Positions 1 through 8,554 of a DNA stretch of 64,000 bases are shown piece after piece; the stretch's first letter is position 1; each line of letters opens with the position of its first letter. The DNA comes from Jannaschia sp. CCS1 (GTDB taxonomy: Bacteria > Pseudomonadota > Alphaproteobacteria > Rhodobacterales > Rhodobacteraceae), in assembly GCF_000013565.1 (NCBI RefSeq), contig NC_007802.1, positions 806,001 to 870,000 on the forward strand, read 5' to 3'. The position numbers were made by a program, and so were the translations under genes. The notes below the pieces were generated by a model, which saw only the letters and a program-made list of their open reading frames with translations, had not been told where the DNA came from and made no database searches.

Positions 1-229
1 CGCCGAGGCTGTCCATCGCCCGACCCCACCAGAGGGGCATGCCCGTGGGGCCGACAACCACCGCCTGATGGACGTAGAACGACCAGCCGTCGTAGCCCGT
101 GAGCCAGGCCATATTCGACGGGTCGGTCACGATCAGCCAGTCCAGGTCGGCGGCCCCCATGGCCGTGCGGATCTTGGCCAGACGGGTGTCGTATTCGGAA
201 CGATCGAAGTTTGGAATGCGGTCTGGCAT
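1..229 (-). CDS. doeA: Ectoine hydrolase, M24/creatinase family (5' part only)
   Basis: Only the first 76 codons lie in the window and the gene runs off the left edge. The visible part is a creatinase-type N-terminal domain, including VTDPSNMAWLTGYDGW and a following FYVHQ segment. From memory this matches ectoine hydrolase (DoeA/EutD) of marine Rhodobacterales, which opens the ectoine ring to acetyl-diaminobutyrate in the cytoplasm. The start is fixed by AAGGAG six bases before the ATG. It is transcribed away from the doeD-like aminotransferase gene, which fits an ectoine utilisation locus. The metal-binding catalytic domain is outside the window, so a related M24 Xaa-Pro peptidase remains possible. 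Confidence 0.75.
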   Translation of the reverse strand, partial: MPDRIPNFDRSEYDTRLAKIRTAMGAADLDWLIVTDPSNMAWLTGYDGWSFYVHQAVVVGPTGMPLWWGRAMDSLG

Positions 230-460
230 GGCGGCTCCTTGGGATCGCGGACAGGTTCACTGGGATGTCCGGCGCGGTCCAGCCTGTTTGCGACATAAGT
301 GCTTTGCGTGATGGGGCTTCGGGCCTGTCGCGGTGTGGCCCGTGATGCAGATCGGGGAGCTTGAGTGAATTCTGTGAAAGCTCATATCACGGGATGTGAT
401 TTGCAAACGCATCGCCGTTGGCTTGAGGATGACGGCATCTCTTATGTCGGAGGACCTCAG

Positions 461-1843
461 ATGCTGACGAACGACCAATTGAGCCAGTGGGATCAGGACC
501 ACTTTTTCCACCCCTCTACCGCCCTGGGGGCCCATGCGCGGGGGGAAGCGCCGGGGATGGTCGTGCAGACGGCGGAGGGATGCCACATCACCGACCGAAA
601 CGGCAACCGGATGCTGGATGCCTTCGCGGGCCTCTATTGCGTCAACATCGGCTATGGCCGGCAGGAGGTGGCGGAGGCCATCGCCGCCCAGGCCCGCGAG
701 CTGGCCTATTACCATTCGTATATGGGCAACGGGACGGAGGCGTCGATCACGCTAGCCAAGATGGTGACGGAGCGCGCGCCGGAGGGCATGAACCGCGTCT
801 ATTTCGGCCAGGGCGGATCAGACGCGAATGAGACCAACATCAAGCTGGTCTGGTATTATAACAACATTCTGGGACGGCCCGAGAAGAAGAAAATCGTCTC
901 TCGCTGGCGGGGATATCACGGCTCTGGCCTGATGAGCGGGTCGCTGACGGGCCTCTCGCTTTTCCACAGGAAGTTTGATCTGCCCTTGGACAAAGTCCTC
1001 CATACGACGGCACCATACTACTTCCAGCGCGAGAACGTTGCACAAAGCGAACAAGAGTTCACAGCACAATGTGTGGCGGATCTGGAGGAGTTGATCGCGC
1101 GGGAGGGGGCCGACACCATTGCCGCGTTCATTGCAGAACCGGTCATTGGCACCGGCGGCATTGTTCCGCCGCCCGAAGGGTATTGGAACGCGATCCAGCC
1201 TGTCCTGAAGCGCCACGATATCCTGCTGATCGCCGATGAGGTCATCACTGGCTTTGGACGGTTGGGCGCGATGTTCGGCTCTCCACTCTATGGGATCGAG
1301 CCCGATATCATGACCATCGCCAAGGGCCTGACCAGCGCCTATGCGCCGCTGTCGGGATCGATTGTGCACGACCGCGTCTGGGATGTTCTGGCCCGGGGGA
1401 CGGATGAGAATGGGCCGTTGGGCCACGGCTGGACCTACTCTGCCCACCCAATCGGGGCGGCGGCTGGCGTGGCGAACCTGACGCTGCTCGACACTCTTGG
1501 GCTGGTGGACAATGCCGCTGACGTGGGGCCGTATCTGACCGCCCAGATGCGCGCGGCGATGCAGGATCATGCCCATGTCGGCGATATCCGGGGCGTGGGC
1601 ATGTTGACAGCGGTGGAACTGGTTGCGGACCGTGACAAGGGCTCGGGCGTCGGGGCCGGGTTCGACCCGGCGGCCAAGATCGTGCCGCAGATCTCTGCCG
1701 CGATGGCGAAGCGCGGGGTGATCGCGCGCGCCATGCCGCAGGCCGATATCGTGGGCTTCTCCCCGCCGCTATGCCTGACCCGGGCGGAGGCGGACACGAT
1801 TGTGTCTGTCACGGCCGAGGCCGTGGCGGAGGTTTTGGGCTGA
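461..1843 (+). CDS. doeD: Class III PLP aminotransferase of ectoine degradation (diaminobutyrate transaminase)
   Basis: A 460-residue class III aminotransferase. The PLP lysine is about K288 in AKGLTSAYAPLSG, and the cofactor-ring aspartate lies in LLIADEVITGFGRLG. The sequence resembles the DoeD/Atf group, which transfers the amino group of L-2,4-diaminobutyrate to 2-oxoglutarate or pyruvate in ectoine catabolism. An in-frame ATG exists 96 bases upstream, but GGAGGA at 449-454 sits six bases before the ATG at 461, so that start is chosen. The divergent neighbour is a doeA-like gene, which supports the pathway assignment. The substrate is inferred from family and context; omega-amino acid or pyruvate transaminase activity is the main alternative. 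Confidence 0.75.
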   Translation: MLTNDQLSQWDQDHFFHPSTALGAHARGEAPGMVVQTAEGCHITDRNGNRMLDAFAGLYCVNIGYGRQEVAEAIAAQARELAYYHSYMGNGTEASITLAKMVTERAPEGMNRVYFGQGGSDANETNIKLVWYYNNILGRPEKKKIVSRWRGYHGSGLMSGSLTGLSLFHRKFDLPLDKVLHTTAPYYFQRENVAQSEQEFTAQCVADLEELIAREGADTIAAFIAEPVIGTGGIVPPPEGYWNAIQPVLKRHDILLIADEVITGFGRLGAMFGSPLYGIEPDIMTIAKGLTSAYAPLSGSIVHDRVWDVLARGTDENGPLGHGWTYSAHPIGAAAGVANLTLLDTLGLVDNAADVGPYLTAQMRAAMQDHAHVGDIRGVGMLTAVELVADRDKGSGVGAGFDPAAKIVPQISAAMAKRGVIARAMPQADIVGFSPPLCLTRAEADTIVSVTAEAVAEVLG

Positions 1844-1970
1844 TCCCTCTGACTGCATCCGTGCGGTGTCAATGATCCAGAACAAGGCCCTGTGGCGTCC
1901 TGACCCCCTATAGGTCGGCAGGGGCCTGGTCGCGGTCGTGCGGCCCGGTCCCCTGGGACAGGAGGCCGAC

Positions 1971-2492
1971 ATGAAGGTTCTGATCCTCTATGCAAGCGTC
2001 GAGGGGCAAACGGGCAAAATCGCGCGATCTGTTGAAGGCACGGTCAGGGACCTTGGGCATGAGCCGGTCCTGACCAACGCCGATGACCCGGTCCGACTGG
2101 ACTTTGAGGATGTGGAGGCCGTGATACTTGCGGCCCCCGTCCATCAAAGACGCCATCCGCGCAATTTCGAGGCGCTGGTGAGTGCCCGCAAAGACGACCT
2201 TGCCACGCGACGGGTGCTGATGTTGTCCGTCAGCCTGAGCGCGGCCTTCCCCGAGGGGCATGAGGACGCGCAGGATTACCTGCTGGAGATGAAGATGCGC
2301 ATCGGTCTGGAGACGGATGCCGAGATGCTGGTGGCCGGGGCCGTGCGAACCGCAAAATACGACTATTTCGCCGCGCAGATCGTGCAGCATGTGGTGATGC
2401 GTGGCCGCGACTATGACACCGAGGCCGATGAGCATGTCTTTACGGATTGGGACGCACTGGCCAAAGGCCTATCGGCGTTTCTGGCGCCCTGA
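1971..2492 (+). CDS. Flavodoxin-fold protein, menaquinone-dependent protoporphyrinogen IX dehydrogenase-like (HemG type)
   Basis: A 173-residue flavodoxin-domain protein. The N-terminus MKVLILYASVEGQTGKIA has the FMN phosphate loop pattern. The length and the C-terminal VFTDWDALAKGL segment match HemG, which oxidises protoporphyrinogen IX to protoporphyrin IX using FMN and passes electrons to the quinone pool. The ATG at 1971 follows GGAGG at 1961-1965; the upstream in-frame start lacks such a site. It stands alone between the ectoine gene and the DUF4178 cassette, with no haem gene beside it. Family membership is fairly clear, but HemG activity is inferred, and a general flavodoxin role is possible. 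Confidence 0.7.
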   Translation: MKVLILYASVEGQTGKIARSVEGTVRDLGHEPVLTNADDPVRLDFEDVEAVILAAPVHQRRHPRNFEALVSARKDDLATRRVLMLSVSLSAAFPEGHEDAQDYLLEMKMRIGLETDAEMLVAGAVRTAKYDYFAAQIVQHVVMRGRDYDTEADEHVFTDWDALAKGLSAFLAP

Positions 2493-2584
2493 GCGGTGCG
2501 ATTGCAACGCCCCGAACCCAGTGGCGGATATGGGGGAGCGCGCCCGAGAGCTTCCCCCTTTACGCCATGCCAAAGGTCTGACTA

Positions 2585-3265
2585 ATGTCTGGCATTCAAC
2601 CTCAAACCGATTTCGGGTCCGCCTCCTTTATGTCAGACACCCACGTCACTTGCCCCAATTGTGGCTACGGTTACGAGAACCTTCGCAAATCCACGCGGAT
2701 GTTTGATTGCCCGTCCTGTGGCACCACGCTGTTCCGCGATGACGACGCGCTGGCCCCGGTGGGCAATAGCGGTGAAATGCATGACTATCCGATGCTGTTC
2801 GGGCTCGGGGACACGGTCCATGCGGAGGGAAAGAAATATATCATCCAGGGTCATGCCCGCTATGATTATGGGCGCGGCACCTGGGACGAGATGTATGGCG
2901 AAGACAGCGGCGGCCAGGGGGCGTGGATTTCCATTGATGAAGGCGATGTGGTCATCCAGTACCCTTATAGCGGTAACGCGGGTCCGCGCCGCTCTGACCC
3001 GCCTGCGGTGGGTGAGACATTCAGTTATTCCGGCACCGACTACACGGTGACGGAGGGCGATACCGCCAAATGCATCGCCGTGCGCGGGCAGTTCCCGGAG
3101 CTGGTGCAGGTGGATGACGAGCATTACTTCATCAACGCCTCCGGCCCCTCGGGTCAGCTGTTATCCGGCGAATTCTGGGAAGGCGGGCACCAATGGCATG
3201 AAGGCGGATGGCTTGATCCCTTCACCCTGAGGGTGGATCGCCAGGACGGGAGCAGCCGGCCATGA
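2585..3265 (+). CDS. DUF4178 protein with N-terminal zinc ribbon (first copy)
   Basis: A 226-residue soluble protein. A zinc-ribbon-like knuckle pair is formed by C23/C26 (CPNCG) and C42/C45 (CPSCG). A DUF4178 beta-rich domain follows from about residue 60, including GKKYIIQGHARYDYG and a second similar repeat near GTDYTVTEGDTAKC. No membrane segment is seen. An AAAGG stretch lies eight bases before the ATG at 2585; the second ATG at 2630, just before the zinc ribbon, is an equally reasonable start. Its stop overlaps the start of the next DUF4178 gene (ATGA at 3262-3265), so the two are translationally coupled. Molecular function is unknown. Confidence 0.75.
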   Translation: MSGIQPQTDFGSASFMSDTHVTCPNCGYGYENLRKSTRMFDCPSCGTTLFRDDDALAPVGNSGEMHDYPMLFGLGDTVHAEGKKYIIQGHARYDYGRGTWDEMYGEDSGGQGAWISIDEGDVVIQYPYSGNAGPRRSDPPAVGETFSYSGTDYTVTEGDTAKCIAVRGQFPELVQVDDEHYFINASGPSGQLLSGEFWEGGHQWHEGGWLDPFTLRVDRQDGSSRP

Positions 3266-4542
3266 CGAACACGGCAGGTCTCGGCTCGGTCAATTGTACC
3301 TCCTGCGGCGCGGGCCTGTCGGTTCTGGGCGGCGGGCGCGTGTTGTCCCATGTCTGCGGCTATTGCGGCGCAGTGCTGGACACGCAGGACGGCTACAAGC
3401 AGGTCGACAGTATCGGCAAGCGCAACCACCCCGACAGTCCCGTGCAGATCGGCCAGACCCTGACGCTGGACGGCGTGGAGTTCACGGTTATCGGGACGCT
3501 TGGCATCTCTGAGCGCTATGGCGGCCAGACGTGGAAATGGGTGGAACATCAGGTCTATTCGCCGACCCACGGCTACCTGTGGCTGAACTATGAAGAGGGC
3601 CAGCTGACCTACACGCGCAAGGTGCGCGACTTCAACATGCGCCATTGGCTGAGCGCATCGACCGTGGAGCGCGCCGAGGTGCCGCCGACACGCACCTACC
3701 GCGACGAGAAGTACCGCTATTATGACATGTCGGTCACGCATATCGACTTCATGGAGGGCGAGTTCAACTGGGTCCCCAAACTGGGCGAGAAGAAGGAGGT
3801 CGTGAACCTTCTGGGGCCGGAGGCGATGCTGTCGCTGGTCAAATCCCGGACCGAGCGGGAGGTGGAATTGACCCGCCTGCTGCCCCGCGCCGAGACCGCG
3901 GCGGATCTGGGCATTTCGGAGCAGGCCCTGGGCCGCGTGGGGGACGTGCATCCCCTGACCCCCTACACCGCCCTGCCCGAGGAGGGCCTTCTGCGGAAGG
4001 TGCTTGGTGCGACGGCGATCGCGGCGGCGCTGTTGGGAGGCGTCTTCTGGCTGAGCGGCGGGCGCGAGATCCTGTCGTCGCCGTATCAGCAGGTCACGTC
4101 CCTGCCGCAAACCTTCGAGTTCCAGGTCGACAATACCACGCAGCTGGCGCAGGTGCAGTTCCTGACCACGTTCAACAATCAATGGGCCACCCTGGGGACT
4201 GAAATCCGCGGGCCGGACGGCACTGTGGTTCTGGCAGGTGAGCGCACGGTGTCGTATTACTCCGGCAGTTCCGGCGGGGAGAATTGGTCCGAGGGCAGCC
4301 GCCGCAACACCTTCCGCTTCCGCCCCAGCACGCCGGGCACCTACACCGCGTCTTTGGCGCAAACCCAGGCGTCGAACCCCGACAATGGGACGGTGTCGCT
4401 GCGCGTATCCCAGGGCAAACCGACGGGCTTTTGGCTGATTGGCCTGGCGATTCTGGCTGGTATGGGGTGGCTGTACGTGGTGGGACGGCGCGCGATGCAT
4501 TCGAAACGCCGGTTCTCCGGCTCTGATTGGAACGACGAGTGA
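3262..4542 (+). CDS. DUF4178 protein with zinc ribbon and two transmembrane helices (second copy)
   Basis: A 426-residue protein with CTSC (C12/C15) and CGYC (C32/C35) forming a putative zinc ribbon. A DUF4178 domain spans about residues 60-200. There is one hydrophobic helix at 246-266, a beta-rich extracytoplasmic-looking segment, and a second helix at 389-408 ending in a basic tail. This suggests a cytoplasmic DUF4178 head anchored in the inner membrane with a periplasmic beta domain between the helices. It overlaps the preceding DUF4178 gene by four bases and the following small gene by one base. The function is unknown; the tight coupling suggests a complex with the two membrane proteins downstream. 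Confidence 0.75.
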   Translation: MTNTAGLGSVNCTSCGAGLSVLGGGRVLSHVCGYCGAVLDTQDGYKQVDSIGKRNHPDSPVQIGQTLTLDGVEFTVIGTLGISERYGGQTWKWVEHQVYSPTHGYLWLNYEEGQLTYTRKVRDFNMRHWLSASTVERAEVPPTRTYRDEKYRYYDMSVTHIDFMEGEFNWVPKLGEKKEVVNLLGPEAMLSLVKSRTEREVELTRLLPRAETAADLGISEQALGRVGDVHPLTPYTALPEEGLLRKVLGATAIAAALLGGVFWLSGGREILSSPYQQVTSLPQTFEFQVDNTTQLAQVQFLTTFNNQWATLGTEIRGPDGTVVLAGERTVSYYSGSSGGENWSEGSRRNTFRFRPSTPGTYTASLAQTQASNPDNGTVSLRVSQGKPTGFWLIGLAILAGMGWLYVVGRRAMHSKRRFSGSDWNDE

Positions 4543-4721
4543 TGGCCCCGATCCGTCTTATCATCATCGGCGGCGCGGTGATCGCGCTTCTGGGGGCCAG
4601 TTACCTCAGCTATTATGGCGTGGGGCGCGAAAGCCGCGACCTGACCGCCAGCGCGCCGTCGGTGCGCAGTGGATCAACCGGTTCGGGCGGAGGCTTCTTC
4701 GCCTTCGGACGGATCAAATGA
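4542..4721 (+). CDS. Small single-helix membrane protein of the DUF4178 cassette
   Basis: A 59-residue protein beginning MAPIRLIIIGGAVIAL. It has one N-terminal transmembrane helix (about residues 4-24) and a short Gly/Ser-rich polar tail ending FFAFGRIK. The ATG at 4542 overlaps the preceding stop in a TGATG junction, which argues that it is really translated. I recognise no named family. Its position between the membrane-anchored DUF4178 protein and the DUF350 protein suggests a small accessory subunit of the same complex. Confidence 0.6.
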   Translation: MAPIRLIIIGGAVIALLGASYLSYYGVGRESRDLTASAPSVRSGSTGSGGGFFAFGRIK

Positions 4722-4769
4722 CATTCAATAGACCCTTGAGTTTGACCTTGGGAAAAGGAGCCCCTGCCC

Positions 4770-4988
4770 ATGTTTGAAGCTATCGTCCTGGCTGAATTCG
4801 TCTCGATGCTGTTCTACACGTTTGTGGGCATGCTGCTGTTGTGGATCGCCTACAAGATCATCGACATCGTGACACCCTTCCCGATCATCAAGGAGATCGA
4901 GGAGGATCAGAACACGTCCCTGGCGGTCCTGATCGGGTCGGTCTTCCTGTCGATGTCGATCATCATCGCGGCTGTTATCCTGTCGTGA
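4770..4988 (+). CDS. DUF350 inner-membrane protein
   Basis: A 72-residue integral membrane protein with two hydrophobic helices (about residues 8-30 and 49-71) separated by an acidic loop, KEIEEDQNTSLA. The size and the EDQNTS-type loop fit the DUF350 (YjfL-like) family. GGAG at 4757-4760 lies about nine bases before the ATG. Its stop overlaps the GTG start of the spermidine-synthase-like gene (GTGA at 4985-4988). From memory, DUF350 proteins often occur with polyamine or glutathionylspermidine genes and with envelope-stress genes, but their molecular role is not established. Confidence 0.8.
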   Translation: MFEAIVLAEFVSMLFYTFVGMLLLWIAYKIIDIVTPFPIIKEIEEDQNTSLAVLIGSVFLSMSIIIAAVILS

Positions 4989-6544
4989 GCGAGGCCACAG
5001 GGGGTCGTGCCGAGCTGACCCCAAAGGTTGCCTGGCTGCTGGCGGCCACGTTCATCGTGGCTGTCGCGGGCCTGATCTATGAGCTGATCGCGGCAACCAT
5101 TTCCTCCTATCTGCTTGGCGATTCAATTCGTCAGTTTTCGTTCGTTATCGGCGTGTTCCTTAGCGCGATGGGCGTGGGGGCCTGGGCCTCGCGGTTCGTG
5201 GGCGACGCGTTGTCGGGGTTTGTCCGCGCGCAGATCGCCCTTGGGGCCATTGGCGGCGCGCTGGGGCCGGTGCTGTTCTTCGCCTATGCGATTTACGGCA
5301 ATGTGGGCGTGCCTTTGTACGGTGGGTTGGTCGCCATTGGCATCCTGTCGGGGATGGAGATCCCCCTGATCTCCCGCGTGATGAAAGAGATCGGCGCGGC
5401 GGAATTCCGGTTCGAGAATGTGCTGACCGCCGACTACATCGGCGCTTTGGCCGCCTCGCTGGCGTTTCCGCTGCTGATCGTGCCGAACTTGCCGCTGATG
5501 TCTGCGTCGCTGGCCTTTGGCACGCTCAACCTGCTGGTCGCAGGGTTTTCGCTGTACCTGTTCCGGGACCGCCTTGGTCGGGGCCTTTGGCTGCCTTGGG
5601 GCGCACTCCTCCTCGCTTCGCTCCTCGCATTCGTGATGAGTGAGCGGATGGTCTCTGCCGTCGATGCGCGGCTGTTTCAGGACGAGGTGATCTTCTCAGA
5701 AACGACCGCCTACCAGAGTATCGTCATCACCCGGTTCGACGACCGCTACCGGCTGTTTCTGGATCATTCGATCCAGTTCGACAGTCTTGATGAGCACCGC
5801 TACCACGAGGCGCTGGTGCATCCCGCCATGGGTCTCGTGCCCGATGCGCGACGCGTATTGGTGCTGGGGGGCGGTGACGGCATGGCCGTGCGGGAGGTGT
5901 TGCGCCACGAGGGTGTGGAGCATGTGACGCTGGTCGATCTGGACCCCCGCGTGACGGAGTTATTTGCCACGAACCCCGACCTTGTGGCTTTGAACGGCGG
6001 TGCGCTTGCGGATGCGCGGGTGGAGGTGGTGAACACCGACGCCTGGGTCTGGGCGGCGGAGGCAGACGGTGTATACGACGTCATCATCGCCGATCTGCCG
6101 GACCCGAAAAGCATCGCCCTGTCCAAGCTCTACTCGGTGGAATTCTATGGCATGCTGGTGGAACGCTTGGCGGGCCAGGGGCTTCTGGTGACACAAGCGG
6201 GCTCCCCCACCTTCGCGACGGAGGCGTTCTGGATCACGGAAGCGACCCTGGCCGCGACACGGAGCCCGGCAGACCCCGGCGGGACGCTGCAAACCATCGC
6301 CTACCAGACCTATTTGCCAAGCTTCGGGAACTGGGGCTTCGTCATGGCCGGGCCGTTGCTGCCCAATGACGCGCGAACGCCGGAGTTGCCCGAAGGATTG
6401 CGGCATATGACACCTGAGCTGTGGACCGCATCGCAAGTCTTCGGCGTGGACCAGTCGCGCCCGGATGAGGTGCCGGTCAATACGATCCAGGGTCACCCGC
6501 TGGCGGCCGCCTATCAACGCGGGTGGGAGTTCTGGTTCCGCTAA
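4985..6544 (+). CDS. Membrane-anchored polyamine aminopropyltransferase (spermidine synthase-like)
   Basis: A 519-residue protein. Residues 1-220 form about seven hydrophobic helices, and residues 230-500 a spermidine-synthase fold. Visible motifs are LFLDHSIQFDSLDEHRYHE (substrate loop), the GGGDG decarboxy-AdoMet loop at 295-299, DLDPRV at 318-323, and the catalytic-type IADLPDP around D370. The domain therefore looks intact. The expected reaction is aminopropyl transfer from decarboxylated AdoMet to a polyamine. The chosen GTG at 4985 overlaps the DUF350 stop; the in-frame ATG at 4841 lies inside that gene. No speD gene is nearby, so the donor must come from elsewhere, or the enzyme uses another substrate. 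Confidence 0.8.
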   Translation: MSEATGGRAELTPKVAWLLAATFIVAVAGLIYELIAATISSYLLGDSIRQFSFVIGVFLSAMGVGAWASRFVGDALSGFVRAQIALGAIGGALGPVLFFAYAIYGNVGVPLYGGLVAIGILSGMEIPLISRVMKEIGAAEFRFENVLTADYIGALAASLAFPLLIVPNLPLMSASLAFGTLNLLVAGFSLYLFRDRLGRGLWLPWGALLLASLLAFVMSERMVSAVDARLFQDEVIFSETTAYQSIVITRFDDRYRLFLDHSIQFDSLDEHRYHEALVHPAMGLVPDARRVLVLGGGDGMAVREVLRHEGVEHVTLVDLDPRVTELFATNPDLVALNGGALADARVEVVNTDAWVWAAEADGVYDVIIADLPDPKSIALSKLYSVEFYGMLVERLAGQGLLVTQAGSPTFATEAFWITEATLAATRSPADPGGTLQTIAYQTYLPSFGNWGFVMAGPLLPNDARTPELPEGLRHMTPELWTASQVFGVDQSRPDEVPVNTIQGHPLAAAYQRGWEFWFR

Positions 6545-6558
6545 GGCCGGTGCTGTTT

Positions 6559-6623
6559 GGGGCTCTGCCCCCGCCTGCGCCAGGGCGCAGCCTTCCCCCG
6601 GAGTTGTAACGGCCCAGATGAAA
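6559..6623 (+). repeat. Gene-end repeat copy A: two hairpins plus CCCAGATGAAA tail
   Basis: A GGGGC/GCCCC hairpin (6559-6571) and a perfect CTGCGCC/GGCGCAG hairpin (6575-6590) are followed by a tail ending GGCCCAGATGAAA. It lies just after the spermidine-synthase-like stop and may act as its terminator. The tail is related to those at 6819, 43869, 57892 and 61161. Confidence 0.55.
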
Positions 6624-6818
6624 CATGGAGCGCTACGAATGGCACAGACCGTCGGCCTCCAGATCAACGGGTCATTAACCTTGACGTGCCAGAACGTAAT
6701 TGCGCCGATAGCTGGAGAGTGACGCGGCGTCCCAGGTGAAACCTCAGTGCCCGGATAAAACGGTAGTCAATCCGGCAAGGCCGGGACTGAGGTGGAGCTG
6801 TGGCGCATCGCTCCCCCT

Positions 6819-6844
6819 TTTCATCTGGGCAAATACAACTCAAT
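6819..6844 (-). repeat. Gene-end repeat copy B (exact 26-base match to 57892-57917, inverted)
   Basis: Read on the minus strand, this stretch contains TTGTATTTGCCCAGATGAAA and matches 57892-57917 over 26 bases without mismatch. No gene follows it on the minus strand, so here it is not acting as a ribosome-binding region. Confidence 0.7.
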
Positions 6845-6930
6845 CCAACCGTGGCCCCACACGCGATCCTCGGAGTTTTGTCGCGGCAGCGCCGAGGAGA
6901 TGGCGGAGCCATCGAGGAGGGGCGCGCGCG

Positions 6931-7908
6931 TCAGCGCTCTTTTACGTAAGGCTCGCCCCCCGCGCGGGGCGGGATGGCGCGGCCGACGAAGCCCGCCAGG
7001 ATCACCACGGTCAGGATATAGGGCAGGGCCTGCATGAACTGGACCGGCACCGTGATCGCGAAGATCTCGATATTCTGGAAGCGGTTGCCGACAGCGTCGA
7101 GCAGGCCAAAAAGCAGGCAGGCATAAAGCGCGTACCACGGCCGCCATTTGGCGAAGATCAGTGCCGCCAGTGCGATGAACCCGCGACCCGCGCTCATATC
7201 CTTCACGAAACCCGCCGACAGGCCTGTCGCAAGATATGCGCCCGCCAGCCCGCACAGGACGCCGCAGATGATCACGGCCGCAAACCGCAATGCCACCACG
7301 GAGATCCCCGCCGTATCCACCGCGCCGGGGTTCTCACCCACCGCGCGCAAACGCAAACCGAAGCGGGTGCGATAGAGGACCCACCAGCTGAGGGGCACGA
7401 TCAGGATCGAGATATAGACCAGGATCGAGTGGCCGGAAATCAGCTCGGAGTAGATCTGCATGGGGGGGCTTTGCTGCGCGATGTCGCGGATGCGCGAGGC
7501 GGCGCCGGGCAGAACGATCTCATTGAAGCGGGCGTCACCTGTCAGCGGCGGCGTGCGCCCGCCCTGGGAGAACCAGGTCTGGGCAATCACCACGGTCAGG
7601 CCTGCCGCGAGGAAGTTGATGGCCACACCCGAGATCAGTTGGTTGCCCCGGAAGGTGATGGACGCCAGGCCGTGCAGGAGCGACAGGACGACGGAGGCCA
7701 ACACACCCGCGCCGAGGCCAACCCAGACATTGCCGGATGTGAACGCGATGGCCGCGGAGAAGAAGGCGGCGGCGAGCATTTTCCCCTCAAGTCCGATGTC
7801 GAAGATCCCCGCGCGCTCGGAAAACAAACCCGCGAGGCAGGCGAGCAGCAGCGGCGTGGCGAGGCGCACCGTTGAGTCGAGCAATTGCAGGATGGTCATG
7901 AAGTCCAT
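6931..7908 (-). CDS. Nucleoside/purine-type ABC transporter permease (second permease)
   Basis: A 325-residue polytopic permease. It contains SERAGIFDIGLEGKML, the signature of the BPD_transp_2 permeases that work with BMP-family binding proteins (NupQ/BmpC type). About eight to ten hydrophobic helices span the protein. It is the last gene of the minus-strand operon and lies five bases after a LysE gene that separates it from its partner permease at 9191. The expected role is uptake of nucleosides, purines or related compounds across the inner membrane with the ATPase and BMP protein encoded upstream. Substrate is inferred from family only. A second in-frame ATG sits three codons after the chosen start. 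Confidence 0.85.
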   Translation of the reverse strand: MDFMTILQLLDSTVRLATPLLLACLAGLFSERAGIFDIGLEGKMLAAAFFSAAIAFTSGNVWVGLGAGVLASVVLSLLHGLASITFRGNQLISGVAINFLAAGLTVVIAQTWFSQGGRTPPLTGDARFNEIVLPGAASRIRDIAQQSPPMQIYSELISGHSILVYISILIVPLSWWVLYRTRFGLRLRAVGENPGAVDTAGISVVALRFAAVIICGVLCGLAGAYLATGLSAGFVKDMSAGRGFIALAALIFAKWRPWYALYACLLFGLLDAVGNRFQNIEIFAITVPVQFMQALPYILTVVILAGFVGRAIPPRAGGEPYVKER

Positions 7909-7912
7909 GGGC

Positions 7913-8554
7913 TCAGCTCCGTCCTGTGATCGGGGTGGTCGCGAGTTTGAAGGCGGCGGCGGTGAAGAACAGGCCCAGGGTGCCGTCGATCCAGCGCCGG
8001 GCGCGGGCGTAACCCGCCACGATGGGTGCGGCGGAGAAGGTCAGGGCATAGGCTCCGTGGCAGATAACCGACAGCAGTGTCGCGCCGACGATCAGAAGCG
8101 CGCCAATGGACCACGGCGCGTCCCCGTTCACCGCAACTGCGGCGATTGCGATCCATTGCAGGGCCGCTTTGGGGTTGGTCAGTTGAATGGTCAGGCCGGT
8201 CAGAAACAGGTTCCGGCTTGAGATATTGCGGGCCACTGGCGGGACCGCATCGGCGCGCAGGGCGGACCGGAACGCCTTGACCGCCAGCCACAACAAGAAC
8301 GCTGCACCAAAGAGCTTCAGGACCAACACCGCGCCCGCATAGGCGGTCAGCAGCGACGCGAGGCCCGCGACCGTCAGCGAGGCCCAGATGCCCGTCCCAA
8401 GCCCGATGCCGGTCGCCAGACGCAGCCCGTTTGCACGGCCCCGATGCATCGACGTGGCCATGATCGCCGCGATGTTGGGACCGATCACCAGAAAGCCCAG
8501 AAGGAATAGGCCGAGGGCGGCAAACAAGGCGGGTAGGTGGGGCAGAAGGCTCAT
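7913..8554 (-). CDS. LysE/RhtB family amino-acid exporter (second of pair)
   Basis: A 213-residue membrane protein with six predicted helices and family features near the N-terminus (IGPNIAAIMATSM) and in the middle (QLTNPKAALQWIAI). RhtB/LysE proteins export amino acids or derivatives such as homoserine, threonine or lysine using the proton gradient. The start overlaps the preceding LysE gene by four bases, and the stop is five bases before a nucleoside permease gene, so it is co-transcribed with an importer. It is clearly diverged from its neighbour, so this is not a recent tandem duplication. The substrate is unknown. Confidence 0.85.
   Translation of the reverse strand: MSLLPHLPALFAALGLFLLGFLVIGPNIAAIMATSMHRGRANGLRLATGIGLGTGIWASLTVAGLASLLTAYAGAVLVLKLFGAAFLLWLAVKAFRSALRADAVPPVARNISSRNLFLTGLTIQLTNPKAALQWIAIAAVAVNGDAPWSIGALLIVGATLLSVICHGAYALTFSAAPIVAGYARARRWIDGTLGLFFTAAAFKLATTPITGRS

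Larger units (their letters stand above)
6545..6930. other. 386-base gene-free interval between convergent transcription units
   Basis: No credible coding sequence is seen. The interval starts with two GC-rich hairpins and a repeat tail (6559-6623) and holds a second, inverted repeat tail (6819-6844). It separates the spermidine-synthase-like gene (plus) from the end of the nucleoside ABC operon (minus), so it probably serves as a bidirectional termination zone. Confidence 0.6.
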
